Positions 1-6,714 of a stretch of DNA of 6,714 nt are shown piece by piece. Below the pieces are notes generated by a model that saw only the letters and a program-made list of their open reading frames with translations, was not told where the DNA came from and did no database searches. The translations under genes were made by a program, and so were the position numbers. Source of the DNA: Pseudomonadota bacterium (lineage in GTDB: Bacteria; Pseudomonadota; Gammaproteobacteria; Steroidobacterales; Steroidobacteraceae); contig JAKBBE010000144.1 of the NCBI GenBank assembly GCA_021826035.1, positions 1-6,714 of the forward strand, written 5' to 3'. The stretch's first letter is position 1, and each line of letters begins with the position of its first letter.

Positions 1-105
1 GGAGTCGCCGCGGCGGTATCGCTGCGCCGGGGCGAGCCTTGCGATTCGGTCGACATCAATGCGGTGCAGCAGGAGTTGCGTCGCCAGGGCGCCCGCATCC
101 GGTGA
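1..105 (+). CDS. C-terminal end of probable FAD-dependent oxidoreductase (partial)
   Basis: Frame 1 is open from the window edge to a TGA at 103-105 and gives 34 residues, beginning GVAAAVSLRRGEP and ending ELRRQGARIR. This pattern (a G-x-AAA helix, a short charged turn, then an 'L/V-Q-x-ELRRQGA' end) is what I recall at the C-terminus of FAD-dependent oxidoreductases of the FAD_oxidored type, where the helix packs near the flavin. The catalytic part lies outside the window, so neither substrate nor subfamily can be stated. The stop overlaps the transporter start (GTGA at 102-105), implying a shared transcript and translational coupling. The alternative is an unrelated protein with a similar tail; the family call is moderate, the coding call is better. 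Confidence 0.6.
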   Translation, partial: GVAAAVSLRRGEPCDSVDINAVQQELRRQGARIR

Positions 106-1442
106 GCGCCGCCTCGGGCACAGCCGCCGAGAGCCGCCGGGTCGTCCCCGGAGCCGGGCGCTGGTGGGTGCTCGTGCTTCTCAGCCTGGCGATCGCCGGC
201 TGCTATTACGAGTATGACGCGATCGCACCGGTCGCTGACCTGCTGCGTCTGGAGCGCGGGTTCACCCAGGGACAGATCGGGATGCTGAATGCGGTGTTCA
301 GCCTTCCGAATATCTTTCTCGCCCTGCTGGGCGGCGTCCTCATTGACCGGCTCGGGCCGGCGCGGGTGGCGGTGGCAACCGCGGGCTTATGCCTCCTGGG
401 GGCGGTGCTCACGGCGGTCGGTACGCCCTACGGAGTGATGGTGACGGGCCGGCTGATCTTCGGGGTGGCCGAGGAGGCACTGTTCATTGCCTTGCTCGCC
501 GGGCTCGCGCAATGGTTCTCCGCAGGCGCTGCCGCGCTTGCGATGAGTCTGTTCTTTAGCGTTGCACGCATCGGGTCGTACGCGGCCGATACCTCACCGG
601 ACTGGGGAGCCGGACTGTACAGCCACAGTTGGCAGAGGCCGCTGTTCGTCGCCGCAGCCTTCACTGCGGTGAGCTTCATCGCAGCGCTGGTCTACGGTGT
701 GATCGACCGGCAGGCTCGCAGCCGCGGACGTCTGCCCGCCGCACGCGCATCGGAGCCGTTCTACTGGTCGGATCTGGTGAGCTTCGATCTGTCCTACTGG
801 TACATCCTGACCCTCAACGTCCTGTTCGCGGCGGTCTTCTTCCCATTTCGCAGCACCTTCGCGATCGAGTATTTCCAGGATGCCAAGGGCCTGACGCTGC
901 AGCAGGCCGGGTTGGCCAACAGCTGGGTGTTCCTGGCGGCGATCTTCGCCACGCCGCTGTTCGGTTATCTCGCCGATCGGCTGGGGCGCCGTTCGATGAT
1001 GATGTTGATCGGAACACTGCTGATGCCGCTGGTTTTCCTGATTCTCGGCACCACGGATTGGAGCCTGTGGATCTCGACGGCGCTGATGGGGGTGAGCTTC
1101 TCCGTGGTGCCCGCGGTGATCTGGCCCTCGACGGCGATGCTGGTCGAGCCCCGCCGCCTCGGTACGGCGTTCGGCCTGATCAATCTGCTGCAGAATCTGC
1201 TGCTGGCGCTGTCGAATCTGACGGCCGGGTGGCTCGCGGAACGCTCGCATGCAAGCGCGGCACATCCGCAGGGCTACGACCCGATGATCTGGTACTTCGG
1301 GCTGCTCAGTCTCGTGGCTTTGGTCTCGGTGGCCCTGCTCTGGCAGCGTGAGCGTGGTCCTCACGGTCACGGGCTCGAGACCCTCCGCACCATGACAGCG
1401 GGGGACGACTCGAGCCTCAAACCCAGGCGCGATGCGACTTGA
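102..1442 (+). CDS. Major facilitator superfamily transporter, MFSD1-like
   Basis: An inner-membrane secondary transporter of 446 residues from the GTG at 102. I chose this start because it overlaps the upstream stop and sits just before the first membrane helix; a TTG at 39 in the same frame would run through the upstream gene's coding end. About twelve hydrophobic segments form two six-helix halves. The first starts near residue 21 (WWVLVLLSLAIAG). Loop 2-3 carries the MFS motif A, GGVLIDRLGPAR (Asp82), and its counterpart in the second half is GYLADRLGRR (Asp292). The segments TGRLIFGVAEEAL, FFSVARIGS, WPSTAMLVEPRRLGTAFGLINLLQN and ATPLFGYLADRLG resemble, from memory, the MFSD1 family, whose animal member is a lysosomal dipeptide transporter. 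The bacterial substrate is unknown; a peptide or another organic solute is possible. The tail after residue 420 is charged and probably cytoplasmic. MFS membership is near certain, the MFSD1 link is good, the substrate is inference. Confidence 0.9.
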   Translation: MSAASGTAAESRRVVPGAGRWWVLVLLSLAIAGCYYEYDAIAPVADLLRLERGFTQGQIGMLNAVFSLPNIFLALLGGVLIDRLGPARVAVATAGLCLLGAVLTAVGTPYGVMVTGRLIFGVAEEALFIALLAGLAQWFSAGAAALAMSLFFSVARIGSYAADTSPDWGAGLYSHSWQRPLFVAAAFTAVSFIAALVYGVIDRQARSRGRLPAARASEPFYWSDLVSFDLSYWYILTLNVLFAAVFFPFRSTFAIEYFQDAKGLTLQQAGLANSWVFLAAIFATPLFGYLADRLGRRSMMMLIGTLLMPLVFLILGTTDWSLWISTALMGVSFSVVPAVIWPSTAMLVEPRRLGTAFGLINLLQNLLLALSNLTAGWLAERSHASAAHPQGYDPMIWYFGLLSLVALVSVALLWQRERGPHGHGLETLRTMTAGDDSSLKPRRDAT

Positions 1443-1576
1443 CGGGGCTGTTTAGGGTCTGCAATATTCCGCCAATTGAATGAGTATTTAAGGCGGGAAT
1501 TGGCCGCAATAAGAACGTATAACAGATTGATCTTAAACATATAAATTTTGGGGACTCTCGAGACTCCGGTAATAGC
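1443..1576. promoter_or_regulatory. AT-rich gap, candidate control region of the bet fusion gene
   Basis: This 134-bp gap is much richer in A+T than the rest of the window, especially 1475-1550. It contains a 7-bp perfect inverted repeat, GCCAATT at 1471-1477 and AATTGGC at 1498-1504, separated by 20 bp. CCGCC (1469-1473) and GGCGG (1492-1496) form a second, overlapping pair. TATAAC (1518-1523) and TATAAA (1540-1545) could serve as -10 elements, but I find no good -35 at the right spacing for either. TCTCGAGA (1556-1563) is an 8-bp palindrome flanked by direct copies of GACTC (1553-1557 and 1562-1566). BetI proteins bind dyad-symmetric operators upstream of their own genes, so an autoregulatory operator is expected here; which element serves is not resolved. 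No terminator for the upstream transporter is visible. Confidence 0.4.
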
Positions 1577-3697
1577 ATGGGATGTTCGGGAGTGGGGCCA
1601 TTGAACAAGCAATCAAATTATGTGCGGGACGAGATGCGCAACGCGCCAACTCAGGATTTCTCCGAGGATCCACGTCGCAGCCAGCTGATTGACGTCACGA
1701 TCGACAGCCTGGCTGAGGTGGGTTACGTCGGGACGACACTGGCTCAGATTGCACGCCGCGCCGGAGTCTCTCCGGGGCTGGTGGCGCATTACTTTGGCGA
1801 AAAGGATGCGCTGTTCGAGGCGACCTTCCGCACGCTGGCCCGGCGAACGTCCCGGCGCACCCTGACCCGCCTGCGGCTTGCGGGAACCGCGCGCGGGCGA
1901 GTCCAGGCGGTCATCGACGCCAATCTCGGGCCCGAGGAGTTCGACCTGCGCACGGGCCGAGCGTGGCTGGCGTTCTGGGGTCAGGTGCCCCATGTGCCGG
2001 CGCTCGAGCGGGTACAGCGCACCTACCAGCGGCGGATGCTCTCCAATCTGCGTCACGATCTCGCCCAGTTGCTTCCGGCGCAGGAGGCCTTCGGCCTTGC
2101 CGGCATGATTGCGGCAATGATCGATGGGGTCTGGCTGCGTGCGGCGCTGTCGCGCTGGCAGGAGGCGGACAGCGAAAGCGCCCGCGCGATGCTGACCGCG
2201 CTGCTCGATAGCCGCCTGCATGCCTCGAGCGTGGCCGGCGAGCCGGCTGCAGCCGAGCCCGTTGCTCCGGCGCGAGCGAGGTCCGGGGGCGCGACGCGCT
2301 TCACCACCGTCAATCCCGCCACCGGGGAAGTCCTGGCGGAGCTGCGCGTGGACGGACCGGCGGAGGTCGCGGCAGCCGTGGCACGGGCGTTGCCGGCTCA
2401 ACGGCGCTGGGCTGCCATGACGGGTGCCGAGCGCGGTCGGATTCTACGGCGGGCGGCGGACCTGCTGCGTGCGAGAAATGACGAACTTGCCGAGCTCGAG
2501 ACGCGCGATACCGGCAAGCCGATTCAGGAAACGCGCGTTGTGGATGTCATCTCGGGCGCGGAATGCTTTGAGTACTACGCAGGAGTCGCCGCGCAGCTGT
2601 CCGGTGAGCACGTACAGCTCGGCGAGCAGGCCTTCGGCTACACGCGGCGCGAGCCGCTCGGTGTCGTTGCGGGCATCGGCGCCTGGAATTACCCGCTGCA
2701 GATAGCGTGCTGGAAGAGCGCGCCGGCGCTCGCCTGCGGCAATGCGATGATCTTCAAGCCGGCGGAGCTGACGCCGCTCACCGCGCTGCGCCTGCGCGAC
2801 ATCCTGGCCGAGGCAGGGGTTCCCGATGGCGTGTTCCAGGTGGTGCAGGGCTTCGCAGATACGGGCCGGCTGCTCACCGCGCATCCGGACATCCGCAAGG
2901 TTTCGCTGACCGGCGAAGTCGGCACCGGCAAAGCGGTGATGGCCGATGCCGCAGCCACGCTGAAGCAGGTGACCCTCGAGCTCGGCGGCAAGTCTCCGCT
3001 GATCGTGTTCGGGGATGCGCAGCTCGACAACGCGGTCTCGGGCGCATTGCTTGGAAATTTCTACTCCGCCGGCGAGGTCTGCTCAAACGGGACGCGCGTC
3101 TTCGTGCACCGCTCGGTGATGGATGCGTTTCTCGAGCGGCTCGTGGCGCGTGTTCGGCCGATGCGCATTGGCAATCCGCTCGATCCGCAGACGCAGGTGG
3201 GCGCGTTGATCTCCCAGGAGCACATGAACAAGGTGCTCGGCTACATCGCGCGCGGCAAGGCTGAGGGCGCGCGGTTGCTGGTCGGTGGACAGCGCCTGAC
3301 CGGAGGCGATCTCGCCAACGGCGCGTTCGTCGAACCAACCGTCTTTGCAGGTTGCCGCGATGATATGGCGATCGTACGCGAGGAGATCTTCGGGCCGGTC
3401 ATGGCAGTGCTCGAATTCGACGACGAGGATGAAGTCGTAGCGCGCGCCAATGCAACGCCGTTCGGACTTTCAGCGGCCGTATTCACCACCGATGTGCAGC
3501 GCGCGCACCGGGTGATTGCGCGCCTCGAGGCGGGCACCTGCTGGATCAATCACTACAACATTACGCCGATCGAGTTGCCATTCGGCGGGGTGAAGCTCTC
3601 GGGGCTGGGTCGTGAGAACGGCAAGGCGGCGATTGAGCATTACACGCAGATCAAGAGCGTCTATGTCGCCCTCGGTAACGTCGAGGCTCCGTACTGA
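1577..3697 (+). CDS. BetI-BetB fusion: TetR-type repressor joined to betaine aldehyde dehydrogenase
   Basis: One open frame of 706 residues combining two normally separate bet proteins. Residues about 31-214 match Bet[10 protein letters not shown], a helix-turn-helix at 53-76 ([24 protein letters not shown]), and a BetI-like C-terminal ligand/dimer domain ending [13 protein letters not shown] and LLDSRL. Residues 215-240 are an Ala/Pro-rich linker. Residues 241-706 match Bet[16 protein letters not shown] (Asn371), KPAE (Lys394; Glu397 suggests NAD+), catalytic Glu468 in LELGGKSP, catalytic Cys502 in [16 protein letters not shown] (Glu603) and a full C-terminus. The Glu-Cys spacing of 34 equals that of E. 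coli BetB. The enzyme converts betaine aldehyde to glycine betaine in the cytoplasm; BetI represses bet genes and is relieved by choline. Missing are only the first 20 or so BetB residues. The start is uncertain: ATG 1577 has no clear ribosome site; TTG 1601 has GGGAG at 1588-1592; ATG 1634 gives a length nearest to BetI. Confidence 0.93.
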   Translation: MGCSGVGPLNKQSNYVRDEMRNAPTQDFSEDPRRSQLIDVTIDSLAEVGYVGTTLAQIARRAGVSPGLVAHYFGEKDALFEATFRTLARRTSRRTLTRLRLAGTARGRVQAVIDANLGPEEFDLRTGRAWLAFWGQVPHVPALERVQRTYQRRMLSNLRHDLAQLLPAQEAFGLAGMIAAMIDGVWLRAALSRWQEADSESARAMLTALLDSRLHASSVAGEPAAAEPVAPARARSGGATRFTTVNPATGEVLAELRVDGPAEVAAAVARALPAQRRWAAMTGAERGRILRRAADLLRARNDELAELETRDTGKPIQETRVVDVISGAECFEYYAGVAAQLSGEHVQLGEQAFGYTRREPLGVVAGIGAWNYPLQIACWKSAPALACGNAMIFKPAELTPLTALRLRDILAEAGVPDGVFQVVQGFADTGRLLTAHPDIRKVSLTGEVGTGKAVMADAAATLKQVTLELGGKSPLIVFGDAQLDNAVSGALLGNFYSAGEVCSNGTRVFVHRSVMDAFLERLVARVRPMRIGNPLDPQTQVGALISQEHMNKVLGYIARGKAEGARLLVGGQRLTGGDLANGAFVEPTVFAGCRDDMAIVREEIFGPVMAVLEFDDEDEVVARANATPFGLSAAVFTTDVQRAHRVIARLEAGTCWINHYNITPIELPFGGVKLSGLGRENGKAAIEHYTQIKSVYVALGNVEAPY
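2219..2296 (+). other. Interdomain linker of the BetI-BetB fusion
   Basis: Codons 215-240 of the fusion encode a low-complexity stretch rich in Ala, Pro, Glu, Arg and Ser (for example [18 protein letters not shown]), typical of a flexible tether. It begins right after the last BetI helix (LLDSRL) and ends just before the conserved ALDH start ([12 protein letters not shown]). The usual first ALDH strand, with its 'Y-I-x-G' pattern, is not encoded here in any of the three forward frames. A GTG at 2231 is in frame but has no Shine-Dalgarno-like sequence in front, so a separate BetB product started here is unlikely though not excluded. Confidence 0.7.
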
Positions 3698-3731
3698 CCC
3701 GAGAGTCGCGCGGCAGCGGCAGGTACTGAAG

Positions 3732-3743
3732 TGCACACGTGCA
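3732..3743. repeat. Palindrome TGCAC-AC-GTGCA
   Basis: Two perfect 5-bp arms around a 2-bp centre, 34 bp after the fusion gene's stop and about 160 bp before betA. The spacing and symmetry fit a small dimeric-regulator site, but a palindrome this short is also expected by chance in GC-rich DNA. It has no T-run and is not a terminator. Confidence 0.3.
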
Positions 3744-3756
3744 AGCACAACGGCTG

Positions 3757-3767
3757 GCCACGGTGGC
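3757..3767. repeat. Palindrome GCCAC-G-GTGGC
   Basis: Two perfect 5-bp arms with a single central base, 13 bp after the TGCAC palindrome in the same gap. There is no T-run downstream, so it is not an intrinsic terminator. Its role, if any, is unknown. Confidence 0.25.
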
Positions 3768-3854
3768 GAGCGAAGTGCCGCAAGGGCGCTGCAGCCTTTG
3801 CCGCGTATGGTCGGCCGGGTTCACGCCAGTCAGTCCGTCGACGATGAGTTGAGC

Positions 3855-3881
3855 TTGACGTGTCCGGTTTTTCTTTATTAC
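3855..3881 (+). promoter_or_regulatory. Possible sigma-70 promoter for betA
   Basis: TTGACG at 3855-3860 matches five of six bases of the -35 consensus. TATTAC at 3876-3881 matches four of six of the -10, but the 15-bp spacer is shorter than the usual 17. The second half lies in a T-rich patch (3868-3886) that stands out from its GC-rich surroundings and is 20-35 bp before the betA start. If real, betA is not solely dependent on readthrough from the fusion gene. Confidence 0.35.
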
Positions 3882-3893
3882 GTTTTCGCTTAC

Positions 3894-3897
3894 AGGA
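3894..3897 (+). promoter_or_regulatory. Ribosome binding site of betA
   Basis: AGGA lies 5 bases before the ATG at 3903 and 8 before a second ATG at 3906. It supports a start here rather than any of the upstream in-frame codons reaching back to 3612. The second ATG has the more usual spacing, so the protein may lack the first methionine annotated here. Confidence 0.55.
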
Positions 3898-3902
3898 TCA
3901 GC

Positions 3903-5567
3903 ATGATGAGCGAAGAGAGTTTTGATTATGTGATCGTCGGAGCCGGATCGGCCGGCTGCGTGTTGGCCGACAGACTGAGCGAGAGCGGCTCGGATTCGGT
4001 TCTGCTGCTGGAGTTCGGTGGCTCCGACCGCTCGGTGTACATACAGATGCCGGCGGCGCTGTCGATTCCGATGAACATGCCGAAATACAACTGGTTTTTC
4101 TACAGCGAGCCAGAGCCGCACCTCGGCGGACGGAAGATGCATACTCCGCGTGGTAAGGTGCTCGGCGGATCGTCCTCGATCAATGGCCTCGTCTATGTGC
4201 GCGGCAATCCGCTTGATTTCGAGCGCTGGCAGTCCGAGGGTGCGAGCGGCTGGTCGTATCGCGAGGTGCTGCCGTACTTCAAGCGAGCGGAGCACTACGC
4301 GGGCGGTGCGGATAATTATCGCGGCGGTGACGGCAAGCTGTGCACCCGCCGCGGACTGCTGACCAATCCGTTGCATGATGCCTGGCTCGAGGCGGGTCGC
4401 CAGGCCGGCTATCCTGTCACGCCCGATATGAACGGCTTTCAGCAGGAAGGGCTCGGGCGGATGGATATGACGGTTTGCGGCGGGCGACGTGCCAGCGCCG
4501 CAAACGTCTATCTGCGACCGGCCATGAGGCGACGCAATCTGGCGGTGCGCACGCAGGCGCTCGCGAGCCGAATTGTATTCGAGGGACGACGGGCCGTCGG
4601 TGTGGCGTACCTGCGTGGCGATCGAGAGCACATCGTGCGTGCGCGCCGTGAAGTGATCGTGAGCTGCGGACCGATCATGTCCCCGCATCTTCTCCAGCTG
4701 TCGGGTGTCGGACCGGCGGGCGATCTCGCCAAGCTCGGAATCCCCATCGTCCATGACTTGCCGGGGGTGGGACAGAACCTTCAGGATCACCTGGAATTCT
4801 ACTTCCAAATGGCCTGCAAGCAGCCGATTACGCTGTACACGTACCTGCGCTGGTGGCGCAAGGCGATGGTGGGAGCACAGTGGCTCTTCACCAAGCGCGG
4901 CCTGGGTGTGAGCAACCAGTTCGAGACCGGCGGCTTCATTCGCAGTCGTGCCGGCGTACGCTATCCGAACATTCAGTATCATTTTCTACCGATGGCCGTG
5001 AGCTACGATGGTACGTCGCTGGCCAATGAGCACGGCTTTCAGGCGCACGTCGGACCGATGCGCTCACAGAGCCGCGGCCGGGTCTGGCTCACTTCGGCCG
5101 ACCCGCGCGAGCAGCCCAAGGTGTTCTTCAACTACATGTCGAAGCCCGAGGACTGGGAGGAAATGCGCGCCTGCGTGCGTCTGACGCGGGAGATCTTTGC
5201 GCAGCCGGCGTTTGCGCCGTACCGTGGGCGGGAAATCCAACCGGGCGAGGTGGTGCAGACGGACGCACAGATCGATGAGTTCGTCCGGCGGCACGTTGAA
5301 AGCGCCTACCATCCGTCGTGCACATGCCGGATGGGAGATCCAGGGGATTCCGCCTCGGTGGTCGACCCCCAAGCGCGCGTCATTGGGCTCGAGGGGATTC
5401 GGGTCGTGGACTCGTCGATCATGCCGTCGATCACCACCGGCAATCTGAATGCTCCGACAATCATGCTCGCGGAGAAGGCTGCCGATCACATCCGCGGACG
5501 TACTGCCCTGGTCGCCGATGATGCGTCCTACTACGAGGCGGCGAACTGGCAGACCGCACAGCGCTAG
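3903..5567 (+). CDS. betA: Choline dehydrogenase (GMC flavoprotein)
   Basis: An FAD-dependent enzyme of 554 residues that oxidises choline to betaine aldehyde, typically membrane-associated and passing electrons to the respiratory chain; length matches E. coli BetA (about 556). It begins with the FAD Rossmann motif DYVIVGAGSAG (Gly13, 15, 18) and Glu37, which should contact the adenosine ribose. GMC signature 1 starts at Gly84 (GKVLGGSSSING), signature 2 spans 256-270 (GPIMSPHLLQLSGVG). The active-site base is His470 in AYHPSCTCRMG, and Asn514 in TGNLNAPT is the partner residue; the 44-residue spacing fits choline oxidase/dehydrogenase enzymes. Other strong matches are NLQDHLEFY, ETGGFIRSR, PNIQYHFLP and GFQAHVGPMRS. 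The C-terminal active-site blocks look closer, from memory, to rhizobial and mitochondrial choline dehydrogenases than to the E. coli form (HPCGTC). An odd detail is LLEFGG, where LLEAGG is usual. It works one step before the aldehyde dehydrogenase of the upstream fusion, 205 bp away. Confidence 0.95.
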   Translation: MMSEESFDYVIVGAGSAGCVLADRLSESGSDSVLLLEFGGSDRSVYIQMPAALSIPMNMPKYNWFFYSEPEPHLGGRKMHTPRGKVLGGSSSINGLVYVRGNPLDFERWQSEGASGWSYREVLPYFKRAEHYAGGADNYRGGDGKLCTRRGLLTNPLHDAWLEAGRQAGYPVTPDMNGFQQEGLGRMDMTVCGGRRASAANVYLRPAMRRRNLAVRTQALASRIVFEGRRAVGVAYLRGDREHIVRARREVIVSCGPIMSPHLLQLSGVGPAGDLAKLGIPIVHDLPGVGQNLQDHLEFYFQMACKQPITLYTYLRWWRKAMVGAQWLFTKRGLGVSNQFETGGFIRSRAGVRYPNIQYHFLPMAVSYDGTSLANEHGFQAHVGPMRSQSRGRVWLTSADPREQPKVFFNYMSKPEDWEEMRACVRLTREIFAQPAFAPYRGREIQPGEVVQTDAQIDEFVRRHVESAYHPSCTCRMGDPGDSASVVDPQARVIGLEGIRVVDSSIMPSITTGNLNAPTIMLAEKAADHIRGRTALVADDASYYEAANWQTAQR

Positions 5568-5666
5568 GCGTACCGTGCCAGACGTGTGCTGCGGGGAGGA
5601 CGGGGGGAGTGCCGCGGGCGGGAACGCAAACCCCGAGGTCAAGAGTCAATCAGCGCCCGGTCCGCG

Positions 5667-5691
5667 CGGCGCCTGCGCCGGTGAGGCGCCG
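5667..5691. repeat. GC-rich hairpin after betA
   Basis: CGGCGCCT at 5667-5674 pairs perfectly with AGGCGCCG at 5684-5691 around a 9-base loop, giving an 8-bp stem about 100 bp after the betA stop. There is no downstream T-tract. It could stabilise the 3' end of the mRNA or assist factor-dependent termination; both are inference. Confidence 0.45.
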
Positions 5692-5728
5692 GCGATGTCA
5701 GTCGAGAGTTGCGGGAGAGGCATCAACT

Positions 5729-5751
5729 GCGTAGCGCTGCTCGGCCTACGC
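5729..5751. repeat. Hairpin GCGTAG/CTACGC before glpK
   Basis: GCGTAG at 5729-5734 pairs with CTACGC at 5746-5751 around an 11-base loop. It lies 38 bp after the first hairpin and is likewise not followed by a T-run. Function unknown. Confidence 0.35.
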
Positions 5752-5760
5752 GATCAGGGC

Positions 5761-5786
5761 GGTCCGGTAGAATCGGTCCGGGTCCG
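5761..5786. repeat. Short direct repeats of GGTCCG
   Basis: GGTCCG occurs at 5761-5766, 5775-5780 and 5781-5786, the last two directly adjacent. A further copy lies at 5659-5664. The unit is short and GC-rich, so chance is a fair explanation; repeated binding of a regulator is the alternative. Confidence 0.35.
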
Positions 5787-5878
5787 GGGATCACGACCTC
5801 AAGTTCAGACGCAGCGATCGAGGCAGCGAATGGAAGCGTCGTCGGCTGAGAGAATGTCAGGATAAGATTACAGAGCCA

Positions 5879-5885
5879 GAGGGGG
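5879..5885 (+). promoter_or_regulatory. Ribosome binding site of glpK
   Basis: GAGGGGG lies 5 bases before the ATG at 5891. It is a strong purine-rich site and fixes the start of the kinase, which begins directly with the conserved first strand of the fold. Confidence 0.6.
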
Positions 5886-5890
5886 CACAC

Positions 5891-6714
<824 letters not shown>

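Larger units (their letters stand above)
5568..5890. other. Intergenic region between betA and glpK
   Basis: This 323-bp stretch holds no gene I can support. One forward frame stays open to 5865, continuing from within betA, but its product is low-complexity and rich in Arg, Ser and Gly, with no recognisable motif. It contains two GC-rich hairpins (5667-5691 and 5729-5751) and a cluster of GGTCCG repeats. Neither hairpin is followed by a T-run, so no canonical rho-independent terminator for betA is present. TAAGAT at 5863-5868 is a weak -10-like element before glpK with no convincing -35. A separate glpK promoter is plausible given the distance but not demonstrated. Confidence 0.5.

Noticed and set aside
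39..101. Start of the transporter at TTG 39
   Set aside because: It would add 21 residues overlapping the upstream gene's coding end and showing no transporter-like features; GTG 102 with the stop/start overlap is better.
594..1370. Reverse-strand open frame of 258 residues opposite the transporter
   Set aside because: Low-complexity Gln/Arg/His-rich product antisense to clear membrane helices; a composition artefact.
2053..2322. A frameshift or sequencing error creating an artificial betI-betB fusion
   Set aside because: The missing BetB N-terminus is not encoded in either of the other forward frames, and both halves stay in one frame with the linker between them. A larger deletion joining the genes remains possible but would be a real fusion.
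1613..2401. Reverse-strand open frame of 262 residues opposite the repressor domain
   Set aside because: Antisense to a clear TetR domain, Arg/Gly-rich and without motifs.
3612..3902. A 97-residue N-terminal extension of BetA starting inside the fusion gene
   Set aside because: The extension is Arg/Ser-rich shadow sequence overlapping the end of the fusion in another frame. The FAD motif begins right after the ATG at 3903, which has its own AGGA site.
3651..4982. A 443-residue reverse-strand open frame opposite betA
   Set aside because: It lies antisense to a well-recognised gene, its product is His/Arg/Gln-rich with no domain, and long antisense frames are common in high-GC DNA.
5667..5751. 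Rho-independent terminators after betA
   Set aside because: Both hairpins lack a following T-run, so they do not meet the usual pattern.
5449..5865. A 138-residue forward open frame running from betA into the gap before glpK
   Set aside because: Half of it is a betA shadow frame; the rest is low-complexity with no motif and no credible ribosome site.

Overview
The window reads as chromosomal DNA from a high-GC proteobacterium. A gammaproteobacterium or a relative is my best guess, from protein resemblance alone; no marker gene fixes the taxonomy. All supported genes are on the + strand. Four genes are solid: a major facilitator transporter, a TetR/BetI-like regulator fused to betaine aldehyde dehydrogenase, a choline dehydrogenase, and the first half of a glycerol kinase. 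The last 34 codons of a probable FAD-dependent oxidoreductase open the window.

Layout. 1-105 is the oxidoreductase tail; its TGA overlaps the GTG start of the transporter (102-1442), so these two look co-translated. The transporter most resembles the MFSD1 branch of the major facilitator superfamily. 1443-1576 is an unusually AT-rich gap with short inverted repeats and is the probable control region of the next gene. 1577-3697 is one uninterrupted frame holding a complete BetI-type repressor, an Ala/Pro-rich linker of about 26 residues, and an almost complete BetB-type aldehyde dehydrogenase with its catalytic residues. 3698-3902 is a 205-bp gap with two small palindromes and a possible promoter. 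3903-5567 is betA. 5568-5890 is a 323-bp gap without a convincing gene but with two GC-rich hairpins and a GGTCCG repeat cluster. 5891-6714 is glpK, cut by the window edge.

How they fit. BetA oxidises choline to betaine aldehyde, and the BetB half of the fusion oxidises that to glycine betaine, an osmoprotectant and carbon/nitrogen source. In classical bet loci BetI is a separate repressor of the same genes that responds to choline. Here sensor/repressor and enzyme are one polypeptide, which recalls the self-regulating flavoenzyme PutA. No choline transporter (BetT or an ABC system) is visible. The neighbouring glycerol kinase is compatible with use of phospholipid-derived choline plus glycerol, but adjacency is the only evidence.

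The BetI-BetB fusion is the most notable object. Neither alternative reading frame across the junction encodes the missing start of BetB, so it does not look like a simple frameshift artefact.
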